Made by a program: the position numbers and the translations under genes. The notes below the pieces were generated by a model. That model was not told the DNA's origin and ran no database searches. It saw nothing but the letters and a program-made list of their open reading frames with translations. Below, one piece after another: positions 1 through 8,533 of a stretch of 64,000 bases of DNA. The first letter of the stretch is position 1, and each line of letters opens with the position of its first letter. The stretch comes from Erythrobacter neustonensis (lineage in GTDB: Bacteria; Pseudomonadota; Alphaproteobacteria; Sphingomonadales; Sphingomonadaceae). Location: positions 2,356,001 through 2,420,000 of the forward strand of contig NZ_CP016033.1 in the NCBI RefSeq assembly GCF_001663175.1. Direction: 5' to 3'.

Positions 1-677
1 CCGCGATCGTGGAGATCGTGAAGGGGGTACGCGACATGGGTCTGGAGACCTGCATGACGCTGGGGATGCTCGAACCGCATCAGGCTGCACAGCTGGCCGA
101 GGCGGGGCTCGATTATTACAACCACAATATCGACAGCAGCCCTGAGTATTACGAGCGCGTCATCTCCACCCGCGATTTCCAGTGCCGGCTAGATACGCTG
201 GACCATGTCCGCAAGGCCGGGATCAATGTGTGCTCCGGCGGGATCGTCGGGATGGGCGAGACGCGCGAGGACCGGGTGGGCTTCGTCCACACGCTCGCCA
301 CGCTGCCGCAGCATCCCGAAAGCGTGCCGGTCAACGCGCTGGTGCCGGTCAAGGGCACGGTGCTGGGCAACATGCTAGCCGACACGCCGCTGGCAAAAAT
401 CGACGACATCGAATTCGTCCGCACCGTAGCGGTCGCGCGGATCACCATGCCGCGCTCGATGGTGCGGCTCTCGGCTGGGCGCGAGTCCATGTCCGAGGCC
501 ACGCAGGCCCTGTGCTTCCTCGCCGGTGCCAACTCGATCTTCACCGGCGACAAGCTGCTCACCGCGCCCAATGCGGGCGACGACAGCGACGGCGCGCTGT
601 TTGCCAAACTGGGCCTCACCGCGCTGAAGGGAGAAGAACCCGCCCGCGCCTGCAAGGTCGCAGAGCCCGCGGAGTAA
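1..677 (+). CDS. bioB: Biotin synthase, C-terminal part (5' truncated by window edge)
   Basis: Radical-SAM enzyme that inserts sulfur into dethiobiotin in the last step of biotin synthesis. The reading frame is open from the first base, so the gene starts outside the window. The N-terminal CxxxCxxC cluster motif is therefore not seen. The visible part carries the family signatures [24 protein letters not shown] and, near the end, [13 protein letters not shown]. The stop is TAA at 675-677. No partner biotin gene is visible downstream. Biotin is the cofactor of PccA (1381-3435) and of the acetyl-CoA carboxylase that AccA (9433-10377) belongs to. Confidence 0.95.
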   Translation, partial: AIVEIVKGVRDMGLETCMTLGMLEPHQAAQLAEAGLDYYNHNIDSSPEYYERVISTRDFQCRLDTLDHVRKAGINVCSGGIVGMGETREDRVGFVHTLATLPQHPESVPVNALVPVKGTVLGNMLADTPLAKIDDIEFVRTVAVARITMPRSMVRLSAGRESMSEATQALCFLAGANSIFTGDKLLTAPNAGDDSDGALFAKLGLTALKGEEPARACKVAEPAE

Positions 678-743
678 CCCAATTCCCGTCGCGCGCTGCA
701 AAAATGCGCGCGGCGGGGCCATCCCCCCGACTGTTTGACGCTA

Positions 744-776
744 CGAAACGCTGGACTTGTGGGGCCCGGCGTTTCG
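744..776. repeat. Inverted repeat between bioB and the next gene
   Basis: An 8-bp perfect inverted repeat, CGAAACGC at 744-751 and GCGTTTCG at 769-776, surrounds a 17-base spacer ending in GGGGCCCG. No T-run follows, so it is a weak terminator candidate. It could equally be an operator or leader hairpin for the gene starting at 824. The segment TGTGGGGCCCGGC (758-770) recurs exactly at 3478-3490, in the intergenic region after pccA. Confidence 0.4.
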
Positions 777-823
777 GCGCATAGTCCTCCTTGGGTCGCG
801 TTCATCTGGGGGGAGAATGCATC

Positions 824-1288
824 ATGGGGAAATTCTCAAAAGCAAAGCTTTCGGCCGCTGCGGGCGCACTTGCGCTGGCAGCGATCGCCGCGCCTGCGGG
901 CGTGCAGGCGCAGGATACCGCTGCACCGGCCGCGGAAAATCTCACCTGGGCGCGGGTGGCGATGACCCGGTTCCACGCGGGCAAGCGCGACCGCGGGCTG
1001 GAGATCATCAAGAACTACTTCGCCAAGGCCGACGCCGCCTCGGGCGTCGATAGCGGGGCCCACGGCATCCACATGGAAACCGGGCAATGGGATGTCATCT
1101 ACATTTTCCCGATGAAGGGCGGGCCGGGCGACATGGCCAAGCGCGGCACGCCCGAGGATGCCAAGTGGATGGAGCAGATGATCAAGCTCGCCGGCAGCAA
1201 GGAAGCGGCGGAAAAGATCATTGCCGAATTCGATTCGCTGATTGCGATGACCGTCACCGAAGTGGGCCATGCGCACAGCGATCACTGA
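824..1288 (+). CDS. Small exported protein of unknown function
   Basis: About 154 residues. I chose ATG 824 because a GGGGGGAGA Shine-Dalgarno lies at 808-816. A TTG at 791 in frame is less likely. Residues about 4-29 look like a Sec signal peptide: lysines, then an alanine-rich hydrophobic core ending in VQAQ. The mature part is a compact alpha/beta-looking domain with HGIHMETGQWDVIYIFPM near its middle, and it ends in a histidine-rich tail (HAHSDH). The size and pattern could fit a dimeric alpha-beta barrel, but I do not recognise a family. It sits alone between bioB and pccA. Confidence 0.8.
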   Translation: MGKFSKAKLSAAAGALALAAIAAPAGVQAQDTAAPAAENLTWARVAMTRFHAGKRDRGLEIIKNYFAKADAASGVDSGAHGIHMETGQWDVIYIFPMKGGPGDMAKRGTPEDAKWMEQMIKLAGSKEAAEKIIAEFDSLIAMTVTEVGHAHSDH

Positions 1289-1328
1289 TCCCGGTCGCGC
1301 CCCAAATCTGTCAGGTTGATCGGTAGCC

Positions 1329-1370
1329 CCGGGGGCGGCATAGGCGTTTTCATGCGTTGACCGCCCCCGG
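1329..1370 (+). promoter_or_regulatory. Leader hairpin overlapping the pccA ribosome binding site
   Basis: A perfect 10-bp inverted repeat, CCGGGGGCGG at 1329-1338 and CCGCCCCCGG at 1361-1370, encloses a 22-base loop. The last two bases of the right arm belong to the GGAGG Shine-Dalgarno at 1369-1373, just before the TTG start at 1381. Folding would therefore partly hide the ribosome binding site. The structure is seen in the sequence; a regulatory role is inference. Confidence 0.45.
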
Positions 1371-1380
1371 AGGTTTTGCC

Positions 1381-3435
1381 TTGTTTTCGAAAATCCTGAT
1401 TGCCAACCGCGGCGAAATCGCCTGCCGGGTCATCACCACCGCGCGGCGGATGGGGATCAAGACCGTCGCGGTCTATTCCGATGCCGATGCCCGCGCGCCC
1501 TTCGTCGCGATGGCGGATGAAGCGGTGCATATCGGTGCCTCGCCCGCGGCGGAATCCTATCTGGTCGCGGACAAGATCATTGCCGCGGCCAAGCAGACCG
1601 GGGCCGAAGCGGTGCATCCGGGCTACGGCTTCCTGTCCGAGCGCACGAGCTTTGCCGAAGCGCTGGCGAAGGAAAACATAGCCTTCATCGGCCCGCCGGT
1701 GGGCGCGATCGCGGCGATGGGCGACAAGATCGAGAGCAAGAAGCTTGCGATGCAGGCCGGGGTCAACGTGGTTCCGGGCTTCGTCGGCGAGATCGAGGAT
1801 ACCGAGCACGCGGTGCGCATCTCGAACGAGATCGGCTATCCGGTGATGATGAAAGCGTCGGCAGGCGGCGGGGGCAAGGGCATGCGCCTTGCCTATTCCG
1901 AAGCCGATGTGCGCGAAGGCTTTGAAAGCGTGAAGCGCGAAGGATTGAACTCCTTCGGCGATGACCGCGTCTTCATCGAGAAGTTCATCCTCAACCCGCG
2001 CCACATCGAAATCCAGATCCTCGGCGACCAGCACGGCAACATCCTCTACCTGAACGAGCGCGAATGCTCGATCCAGCGCCGCCACCAGAAGGTGGTCGAG
2101 GAAGCGCCGTCCCCCTTCGTCACGCCGAAAATGCGCAAGGCGATGGGCGAGCAATGCGTCGCGCTGGCGCGCGCAGTGGGATACTACAGCGCGGGCACGG
2201 TCGAGCTGATCGTCAGCGGCGCGGACCCGAGCGGCGAAAGCTTCTACTTCCTCGAAATGAACACCCGGCTTCAGGTCGAACACCCCGTCACCGAAGCGAT
2301 CACCGGGATCGATCTGGTCGAGCAGATGATCCGCGTCGCGGCGGGCGAGCGCCTCGCGATGACGCAGGACGATATCGGGATCGACGGCTGGTCGATCGAG
2401 AACCGCGTCTATGCCGAAGACCCCTATCGCGGGTTCCTGCCGAGCACCGGCCGGCTGGTGCATTACAGCCCGCCGATCGCCGGCTGGGTCGAGGACGAGA
2501 CGGTCGCGGGCAAGGCGCGCCGCGGGGTTGCGCATGGCGCAGGCTCGGTGCGGGTCGATGACGGGGTTTACGAAGGCGGCGAGGTCTCGCGCTTCTACGA
2601 TCCGATGATCGCCAAGCTGATCACCTGGGCGCCCACGCGCGATGCGGCAGCCGACCTGCAGATCGAGGCATTGGACAAGTTCCGGATCAAGGGGCTGGGC
2701 CACAACGTCGATTTCCTCAGCGCGATCATGCAGCACCCGCGCTTCCGTTCGGGCGAGCTGACCACCGGCTTCATCGCCGAGGAATATCCCGAAGGCTTCC
2801 ACGGCGCGGCCACCGGCGACGAGATGAAGCGCATTCTGGCCGCGGTGTGTGCGGGCAACGAATTCACGCTGCAAGCCCGCAGCCGCCGGATCAGCGGGCA
2901 GCTCGATGGCCCGCTGTCCGTTACCAGCGAATGGCTGGTGAAGCTGGGCGATGAACGCTTCGAAGTGCGGTTGGGCGAAGGCCACGCGATCGTCGATGGC
3001 GTGCGCGTCGATGGCACCTGCAGCTGGCTTCCGGGCATGGTGCAGGCCGAAGCCACCGGCAAGGTGGGCGAGGGTGCGACGCAGCATCTGGGTCTGATCG
3101 TCGAGCGGATCGGCAATCGCTGGAAGATCACCACCCGCGGCGCAGCGCATAGCGCGCTGGTGCTGCCGCTGCGGCTGGCACAGCATGAGCGGCTGATGCT
3201 CGAAAAGGTGCCGCCCGATCTGTCGCGCTTCCTGATCTGCCCGATGCCCGGAATGCTGGTGAAGCTGCACGTTGCCGAGGGCGAGACGGTGCAGCCCGGC
3301 CAACCGCTCGCCACGGTCGAGGCGATGAAGATGGAGAACATCCTGCGCGCCGAAAAGGAAGGCGTGATCGCCAAGATCAACGCTGCCGAAGGCGAGAGCC
3401 TGGCAGTCGATGCGGTGATCCTCGAACTCGAATAG
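1381..3435 (+). CDS. pccA: Propionyl-CoA carboxylase alpha chain (biotin carboxylase + BCCP)
   Basis: Carboxylates biotin with ATP and bicarbonate and carries it to the beta subunit, which makes methylmalonyl-CoA from propionyl-CoA. It has 684 residues. The N-terminal biotin carboxylase starts FSKILIANRGEIACRV. The ATP-grasp glycine-rich loop KASAGGGGKGM is near 159-169, and EMNTRLQVEHPVTE follows. A BT linker domain precedes the C-terminal biotinyl domain, whose EAMKMEN motif has the biotinylated lysine at about 650. The TTG at 1381 is preferred because GGAGG lies 7 bases upstream; a TTG at 1357 has none. The full-length BT domain favours propionyl-CoA over acetyl-CoA carboxylase; methylcrotonyl-CoA is the main alternative. 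The beta subunit is not in the window. Confidence 0.9.
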   Translation: MFSKILIANRGEIACRVITTARRMGIKTVAVYSDADARAPFVAMADEAVHIGASPAAESYLVADKIIAAAKQTGAEAVHPGYGFLSERTSFAEALAKENIAFIGPPVGAIAAMGDKIESKKLAMQAGVNVVPGFVGEIEDTEHAVRISNEIGYPVMMKASAGGGGKGMRLAYSEADVREGFESVKREGLNSFGDDRVFIEKFILNPRHIEIQILGDQHGNILYLNERECSIQRRHQKVVEEAPSPFVTPKMRKAMGEQCVALARAVGYYSAGTVELIVSGADPSGESFYFLEMNTRLQVEHPVTEAITGIDLVEQMIRVAAGERLAMTQDDIGIDGWSIENRVYAEDPYRGFLPSTGRLVHYSPPIAGWVEDETVAGKARRGVAHGAGSVRVDDGVYEGGEVSRFYDPMIAKLITWAPTRDAAADLQIEALDKFRIKGLGHNVDFLSAIMQHPRFRSGELTTGFIAEEYPEGFHGAATGDEMKRILAAVCAGNEFTLQARSRRISGQLDGPLSVTSEWLVKLGDERFEVRLGEGHAIVDGVRVDGTCSWLPGMVQAEATGKVGEGATQHLGLIVERIGNRWKITTRGAAHSALVLPLRLAQHERLMLEKVPPDLSRFLICPMPGMLVKLHVAEGETVQPGQPLATVEAMKMENILRAEKEGVIAKINAAEGESLAVDAVILELE

Positions 3436-3948
3436 AGCCGCAGCGCTGCAAGCATCTGTAGGACGGTCGGCCGGGTCTGTGGGGCCCGGCTGTAGGATCG
3501 CGGCGGGCGGCGGGCTGATCTTATGTCGGAACCGGTCTGCGCGGTTCCTACAAGGTCGGAGGAGGGCGCGCTGTGTCGCCCGATCGGCCGACCATTCTAC
3601 CCCGTCCTGACCCCCTTCAGACCCCCGCTTGCCCGGTTTCGCGCCGCGTCAGGCTGGTTTTGGCGGCGTTTTGCGCGGTGCAACATGCGCCGACACTTCC
3701 AACTTTCCGAGGCTGGCGCGCGTTTGCACGCTGCGCCGCAGCATCGACAGGGCGAAATTCCGCAAAGTAAATTGCACGGAAGCGCAATATAAATTCAAAA
3801 ACTGTTGTAGTTTTGCGTCAAAACATCAATTTTCGGTCGAATCGTGCTTAACCCACTGTCCTACGCCGACCCTCATACGTCATGTTGATGATGCCGAATC
3901 GCGGAATTCCCCGCGCGGTGGATTGAATCTTAGTGGGAGGATTTGATC
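3436..3948. other. 513-bp intergenic region with hairpins and an AT-rich promoter-like stretch
   Basis: No convincing gene. Near the pccA end are two hairpin candidates: GCCGGG 3470-3475 with CCCGGC 3485-3490, and GGAACCG 3528-3534 with CGGTTCC 3542-3548. Neither has a T-run. From about 3765 to 3860 the sequence turns AT-rich, unlike its surroundings, as expected of a promoter region for the gene at 3949. Three GAATC sites fall at 3839-3929. Short open frames here (for example 3523-3792) have Arg/Pro/Cys-rich translations and look spurious. Confidence 0.6.
3839..3929. promoter_or_regulatory. Cluster of three GAATC (CcrM-type GANTC) sites
   Basis: GAATC occurs at 3839-3843, 3896-3900 and 3925-3929, directly upstream of the ATG at 3949. 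GANTC is the target of the alphaproteobacterial cell-cycle methyltransferase CcrM, and clusters in promoters can make transcription depend on methylation state. The sites are plain in the sequence; their role is inference. Confidence 0.4.
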
Positions 3949-4230
3949 ATGGCACATACGGGTACAGGATATTTCGACCGCAAGGGCAATTTCTACAAAT
4001 CGCCGCACGATGCGACCGTAAGCGATCTCGCGGCACTGCTGGGCAAGATCGGCGATGGCGAAAGTCTGGCACCGGGCATCGCCAACATGCTGCTCGAACG
4101 GCGCAGCGAGATTGAACAATTGTTCGCCGAGCACGACCGGATGCTGGGTGAGGAAGCGGCCTTGAAAGCGGCACGGATCGAGGATGCGGCCGGCAAGGTT
4201 ACACCCTTGCATCTTCGCCCATCGCACTAA
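3949..4230 (+). CDS. Small cytoplasmic protein of unknown function
   Basis: 93 residues, with no signal peptide or membrane segment. ATG 3949 follows GGGAGG at 3935-3940 with good spacing. The N-terminus reads MAHTGTGYFDRKGNFYKSP. The middle and C-terminal part is a charged helical stretch around MLLERRSEIEQLFAEHDRM, likely coiled-coil or helix-hairpin. I do not recognise a family. The AT-rich, GAATC-studded upstream region suggests an independently regulated monocistronic gene. It converges with the GNAT gene on the other strand. Confidence 0.75.
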   Translation: MAHTGTGYFDRKGNFYKSPHDATVSDLAALLGKIGDGESLAPGIANMLLERRSEIEQLFAEHDRMLGEEAALKAARIEDAAGKVTPLHLRPSH

Positions 4231-4241
4231 GTAAGTCGTTT

Positions 4242-4700
4242 TCAATCAATGCTTAAATGCAGGCATTGGTTGAAGGGGCTCAAGGTGTAATCGGCAAAGG
4301 CGGGGCCGTTCTCGAACCCGCGGCTGCGATACAGCGCGAGTGCGGGCTCGAAGGCGTCGCCGCTGCCGGTTTCGAGACTGAGCCGGGTCAGTCCCGTGGC
4401 ACGTGCATGGGCAATGATCGTATCGAGCAGTGCGGCTGCGCAACCTTGTCGCAGATGCTCAGGATGCGTTCGCATCGACTTGATTTCGCCAAGGTTTTTG
4501 TCGAAGCGATGCAGTGCACCGATGGCCGCGACCACGCCTTCGCGATGGACTGCCCAGACGGTGACACCCTCGGCGCGCAGCCCCGACAGGTCGAGCGCGA
4601 AGCTGTGACCTGGGGGCGATCCGGCGATCATCTGCTGCTGGTGATAGGTGATCAGCGCGATCACTTGGCTGTCGGAAAGGTCCGCCAGCGCAACCTTCAC
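4242..4700 (-). CDS. GNAT-family N-acetyltransferase
   Basis: 152 residues with a GNAT fold. The acetyl-CoA-binding segment is EIKSMRTHPEHLRQGCAAALL (start of motif A, with R/Q-x-x-G-x-A), followed by helix DTIIAHARATG and the LSLETGSGDAFEPALALYRSRGF strand-helix that ends most GNAT domains. The substrate is unknown. The start is GTG at 4698-4700, overlapping the aroB stop as GTGA, so it is translationally coupled as the last gene of aroK-aroB-GNAT. Nothing indicates a role in aromatic synthesis beyond co-transcription. Confidence 0.85.
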   Translation of the reverse strand: MKVALADLSDSQVIALITYHQQQMIAGSPPGHSFALDLSGLRAEGVTVWAVHREGVVAAIGALHRFDKNLGEIKSMRTHPEHLRQGCAAALLDTIIAHARATGLTRLSLETGSGDAFEPALALYRSRGFENGPAFADYTLSPFNQCLHLSID

Positions 4701-5827
4701 CGTGCCAGTTCCTCATCAAGAAATGCCGCGATATCAGCAAGATCGACATCGCGCGCAACATAGGCCTCACCAATTGCGCGCAGCAGCAGGAAAGGCAAAG
4801 TCGCGCCTTCGGCCTTCTTGTCGTGCCGCATGTGCTCGACCAGATCCGCGCCGGTGCACGCCATCCCTAGCGGCGCGAGCGCGGCGGGCAGCCCTGCTGC
4901 TGCGATCGCGGAGGCGGCGCGCTCGGCATCCGCCTGCGCAATCTCCCCGCGGCGCGCGGAATATCGCGCGGCAAGCACCATGCCCAAGGCAACCCCCTCG
5001 CCATGGAGTAGCTTGTCCGAAAAGCCCGTTTCCGCCTCCAGCGCGTGGCCGAATGTGTGCCCGAGATTGAGCAGTGCGCGGCGATCTTCGGTTTCGCGTT
5101 CGTCGGCGGCAACGATGCGTGCCTTCATCGCGACGCTGGAGCTAATCGCATAATGAAGCGCGGCAGGTTCGCGCGCCAGAACGTTGTTTCCATTGCTTTC
5201 CAGCCAGGCGAAAAATTCTGCATCGCCGAGCAGGCCATATTTCAGCACCTCGGCAAATCCGGAACGCATTTCGCGCTGCGGGAGTGTCGCCAGCGTCTGC
5301 GTATCGATCAACACGAGTGAGGGCTGGTGGAAGGCTCCGATCAGGTTTTTGCCCGCGCGCGTGTTAATCGCGGTCTTGCCGCCGACCGAGGAATCGACCT
5401 GCGCGAGCAGCGTGGTCGGCAGTTGCACAAACCCGCACCCGCGCTTGGTGATCGCACAGGCAAACCCGACCAGATCGCCCACTACGCCGCCGCCAAGCGC
5501 GAACACGTGATCCTTGCGGGTGACGCCCAGCGAAAGCAGCCAGTCGGTCAGCCGCTCAAGCTCGGCCCAGCTTTTCGATCCTTCGCCCGGGGCCACATCG
5601 AACCAGGCGATGCTGAACCCTTCGGCTGCGAGCGAATCGGCTAGACGCGCGCCATGGTGATGGCGGGCGTTGATGTCGGCAACCACCGGAACTGGGCGGT
5701 CGCCATACGGCGCGATGAAGCGGCGAGCATGGCTCATCGCCTCGTCCAGCAAGCGATCGCCGATATGAATGTCATACGAGCGTCCGCCAAGGGCGACACG
5801 GATGGGGGCAACGCTGCTTACAGCCAT
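4697..5827 (-). CDS. aroB: 3-dehydroquinate synthase
   Basis: NAD- and metal-dependent enzyme of the shikimate pathway, converting DAHP to 3-dehydroquinate. It has 376 residues, a normal length. The dinucleotide-binding GGGVVGDLVGFACAITKRG lies near residues 105-125, PTTLLAQVDSSVGGKTAIN follows, and the metal-ligand region LNLGHTFGHALE is near 250. The start ATG 5825-5827 (MAVSSVAPIRVALG) lies inside the end of aroK, a 10-base overlap. An upstream extension of the frame runs through aroK and is not coding. aroK-aroB pairing is common in proteobacteria. Confidence 0.95.
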   Translation of the reverse strand: MAVSSVAPIRVALGGRSYDIHIGDRLLDEAMSHARRFIAPYGDRPVPVVADINARHHHGARLADSLAAEGFSIAWFDVAPGEGSKSWAELERLTDWLLSLGVTRKDHVFALGGGVVGDLVGFACAITKRGCGFVQLPTTLLAQVDSSVGGKTAINTRAGKNLIGAFHQPSLVLIDTQTLATLPQREMRSGFAEVLKYGLLGDAEFFAWLESNGNNVLAREPAALHYAISSSVAMKARIVAADERETEDRRALLNLGHTFGHALEAETGFSDKLLHGEGVALGMVLAARYSARRGEIAQADAERAASAIAAAGLPAALAPLGMACTGADLVEHMRHDKKAEGATLPFLLLRAIGEAYVARDVDLADIAAFLDEELAR

Positions 5828-6387
5828 TGGTCGATCGCCTCGATTATCGCGCGCGCGGTGTCGGCGTGGGGGCCGTTCTCGCTGAACACCCGGATCGGCG
5901 CTTCGGCGTAGAAGGGCGCGCGTTCGGCCGCGAGCCGCGACAGGATCGCGTGCGGATCGCCTTGCTGAAGCAGCGGGCGCGTCGGCCGGCGCGATGTGCG
6001 TTCGACCAGCGTATCGGTGTCGCAATCGATCCACACCGCGATTGCCCGGTCGAGCACGCGCTGGCGGGTGGCAGGGTCGACGAATGCGCCGCCGCCGGTC
6101 GCGATCACGCCGTGCCCTTCGTCGATCAGCCGGGCGATCACGCGCCGTTCGCCGTCGCGGAAATAGGCCTCGCCGAAGGTCGCGAAAATTTCGGGGATCG
6201 AACGCTGTGCGGCCTCGACGATGGCGTCATCGGCGTCGACGAAATCGCGGCCCAGCATCATCGCAAGCTTGCGTCCCACGGTCGATTTGCCGACCCCCAT
6301 CAGCCCCACCAGCACCACGGGACGCGTGATGCGCGCGGCGATCGCGGCAACATCGCGATCTTGCGGGGAAGGGCATGCAGCGGACAT
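5818..6387 (-). CDS. aroK: Shikimate kinase
   Basis: Phosphorylates shikimate to shikimate-3-phosphate using ATP. It has 189 residues. The P-loop GLMGVGKST is at 28-36, the shikimate/Mg-binding DAD at 51-53, GGGAF near 98-102, and the lid arginine in RRPTRP near 138. I chose ATG at 6387 (MSAACPSPQD) because the family begins shortly before the P-loop; a longer in-frame extension is Pro/Ala-rich and unlikely. It is the first gene of aroK-aroB-GNAT and is divergent from the membrane protein at 6426 with only 38 bases between starts. Confidence 0.93.
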   Translation of the reverse strand: MSAACPSPQDRDVAAIAARITRPVVLVGLMGVGKSTVGRKLAMMLGRDFVDADDAIVEAAQRSIPEIFATFGEAYFRDGERRVIARLIDEGHGVIATGGGAFVDPATRQRVLDRAIAVWIDCDTDTLVERTSRRPTRPLLQQGDPHAILSRLAAERAPFYAEAPIRVFSENGPHADTARAIIEAIDQWL

Positions 6388-6425
6388 TGCCGGAACGCCT
6401 ATAGATGGGCTAGGGCACGCGCAAT

Positions 6426-6617
6426 ATGGCAAACGAGCGGCACCCGCGACTGACCCCGTCCGGCTTTGAGCAACCGGCCCCTGTCCGTGCACGGCGCTGG
6501 CCGTGGGTGCTGGGGCTTGGCGCGGTGGTGGTGATCGCGCTGGCATGGTTCGAAGGGGGCGAGGAACCGCTGCGCCCGATTGCCGAGGAAATCACGCTGC
6601 CGGAGCAGGGGCAATGA
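6426..6617 (+). CDS. Small single-pass membrane protein
   Basis: 63 residues. A basic N-terminus (PVRARR) is followed by one hydrophobic segment WPWVLGLGAVVVIALAWF at about 25-42 and a short acidic tail, so the topology is probably N-in/C-out. Its stop overlaps the ATG of the next gene (6614) in an ATGA arrangement, which suggests coupled translation. The ribosome binding site is poor (AGGG about 10 bases upstream). Function unknown. Confidence 0.65.
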   Translation: MANERHPRLTPSGFEQPAPVRARRWPWVLGLGAVVVIALAWFEGGEEPLRPIAEEITLPEQGQ

Positions 6618-8533
6618 CGATGCAGCGCCGCAAACGGGTGAGGCTTGGCGCGAGCATGATCGCGATCGGCCTTGCCGGGGCCTTGGGCGCGGCAGGACTG
6701 GCCGGGCTTGCTTTCGCCCAGAACCGGCCCGAATCGCTGCTTCCGCCCGGGTTCGACGATCCAGCCCCTGCGCCGGCCCCTTCGCCATCGGCCGGTCCGC
6801 GCTCTCCCGCAGCGCCGCAAGCGGGGGCTCAGGCGCCTGTCCCCGGCGCGGCACCGGACGTGTCGGGATCGCCGCAGCCCCAAAGCCTGCCGCCGCTCCC
6901 CGCGATCAGCCGCGATGATCTGTCGCGGCTTCCCAGTCTTGCCGAGCTTGAGGCCATGTCGACCGAAGAGCTCGACACGTTGCTCGGACTGAGGCCCAAA
7001 TCGGACATGCCTGCCGGCGCGCAACGTGCGCTGACGCGGGTGGGGGTGATGGCCGCGGACGAGGGCGGGCTACCGCCCGGCGCACTGGCCAACCAGTCGG
7101 ACAAGCTGGTGCGCGCGGTGCTGCAGGGCACGCAGGCGCCGATGGTGTCGCGCTGGGGACACATCCTCATGCGCCGCGCGCTGGCCAGCCGTATGGCCGC
7201 GCCGCTGAGCATGGACCCGGTCGAATTTGCCGCGTTGCGGGTCGGCGTGCTCAACCGGATCGGCGAATATGCGGTCGCCCGCGCGGTGGTGCAGGATGTA
7301 GACACCGCCCGCTGGTCGCCCGCGCTGACGCAGGAAGCGCTGACCGCCTATCTGGCGAGCGGCGATATCACCGGGGCGTGTCCGGCGGTGCGCCAGCAGG
7401 GTTCACAGCGCGACGACGGACAGTGGCAGATGTGGACCGCAGTTTGCAGCGCCTATGCCGGCGAAAACGCGCTCGCAGCGACCAAGCTTGACCGCGCGCT
7501 GTTCCGCGGCGCGGCGCCGCGCATCGACGTTCTCCTTGCGCGGCGGTTTGCGGGCGCTGCCGGGCGCGGGCAACGCGGTGTGCAGATCGAGTGGAACGGG
7601 GTCGACGACCTCAATCCGTGGCGATTCGGCTTGGCGAGCGCAGTCGGCGAACCCCTGCCCGACGGCCTGCTCGCCGCGGCGATGAAGCAGCCGGACGGCG
7701 GCTATTATGCGCGATCGGGCGCGGTGCTGCCGATGCTCCCTGCGCTGCAACGTGCAGCCTTTGCCGGGCAAGCGGCCAGCGAAGGTATCCTGTCGGCCGA
7801 TGCGATGATCGACATCTATTCCGAGGTCTATGCCGATTCGGCGGCCAGCGGCGATCCGCAGGCCCATGCTTCGGCCTTGCGCGAAGCCTATCTGGCAGCC
7901 GATCCGGCGGCGCGGATTGCAGCGATGCAGCGGTTGTGGGCAGATGGTGCCAAACTTGGCGGCGGTGACGGGTATGGTGCACGGGTGATGACGGCCTATG
8001 CCGCGGCGCGCATCCGCGCGGACGCCGCGCATGTGACAGCATCGGGTGATCTGATCGCCGCCATGCTCTCTGCCGGGCTTGATGCCAATGCCGTGCGCTG
8101 GGCCGGGGTGGTCGAGGAAGGTTCGCTGGGCTGGGCGCTGATCGCGCTGTCCGATCCGCGTGTCACCGAGGTGTCGCAAGGCGCGGTCGAAGGTTTCATC
8201 GATGGCGATACGAGCGACAAGGCGCGCAAATCGGCCTTTCTGGTCGCGGGTCTTGCGGGGCTTGGCCGGCTGGGGATGGACGATGCGGCCTCGATCGCCA
8301 GCGACAAGGGCTTCGACCTTTCGCGCCGCACCCGGTGGAGCGGCGCGATCGACCGCGCGGCGCAGGTCGGCAACCCGGCCCTGGTGGTCTTGCTGGCAGG
8401 TCTTGGCATGCAGGGGACAAGCTGGTCGCAGATGACCCCGCTGCATCTCTATCACATCACCTCGGCCCTGAACCGTGTCGGGCTTGAAGGCGAGGCGCGG
8501 ATGATCGCGGCCGAGGCGGTTGCCCGCGGCTGA
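6614..8533 (+). CDS. Large exported protein of unknown function, Pro/Ala-rich after signal
   Basis: 639 residues from ATG 6614. A basic N-terminus (QRRKRVRLG) precedes a hydrophobic signal segment ending LAGLAFAQ near residue 36, so it is probably periplasmic. Residues about 40-95 are a low-complexity Pro/Ala linker. The remaining 540 residues are Ala-rich helices, suggesting helical repeats, with no motif I recognise and no catalytic signature. It is coupled to the small membrane protein before it (ATGA overlap) and to xerD after it (TGATG overlap). The position between aroK and xerD offers no functional clue. Confidence 0.8.
   Translation: MTMQRRKRVRLGASMIAIGLAGALGAAGLAGLAFAQNRPESLLPPGFDDPAPAPAPSPSAGPRSPAAPQAGAQAPVPGAAPDVSGSPQPQSLPPLPAISRDDLSRLPSLAELEAMSTEELDTLLGLRPKSDMPAGAQRALTRVGVMAADEGGLPPGALANQSDKLVRAVLQGTQAPMVSRWGHILMRRALASRMAAPLSMDPVEFAALRVGVLNRIGEYAVARAVVQDVDTARWSPALTQEALTAYLASGDITGACPAVRQQGSQRDDGQWQMWTAVCSAYAGENALAATKLDRALFRGAAPRIDVLLARRFAGAAGRGQRGVQIEWNGVDDLNPWRFGLASAVGEPLPDGLLAAAMKQPDGGYYARSGAVLPMLPALQRAAFAGQAASEGILSADAMIDIYSEVYADSAASGDPQAHASALREAYLAADPAARIAAMQRLWADGAKLGGGDGYGARVMTAYAAARIRADAAHVTASGDLIAAMLSAGLDANAVRWAGVVEEGSLGWALIALSDPRVTEVSQGAVEGFIDGDTSDKARKSAFLVAGLAGLGRLGMDDAASIASDKGFDLSRRTRWSGAIDRAAQVGNPALVVLLAGLGMQGTSWSQMTPLHLYHITSALNRVGLEGEARMIAAEAVARG

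Noticed and set aside
1282..3303. Long open frame opposite pccA on the minus strand; similar ones lie opposite ahcY (16643-18802), divL (18114-20477) and the TonB receptor (38729-40618)
   Set aside because: These are high-GC shadow frames. Their translations are His/Arg/Asp/Ala-rich with no family features, and the opposite strand carries a clearly recognisable gene.
3523..3792. 89-codon open frame after pccA
   Set aside because: The composition is Arg/Pro/Cys/Ala-biased, it has no good ribosome binding site and no domain, and it crosses hairpins and the start of the AT-rich promoter region.
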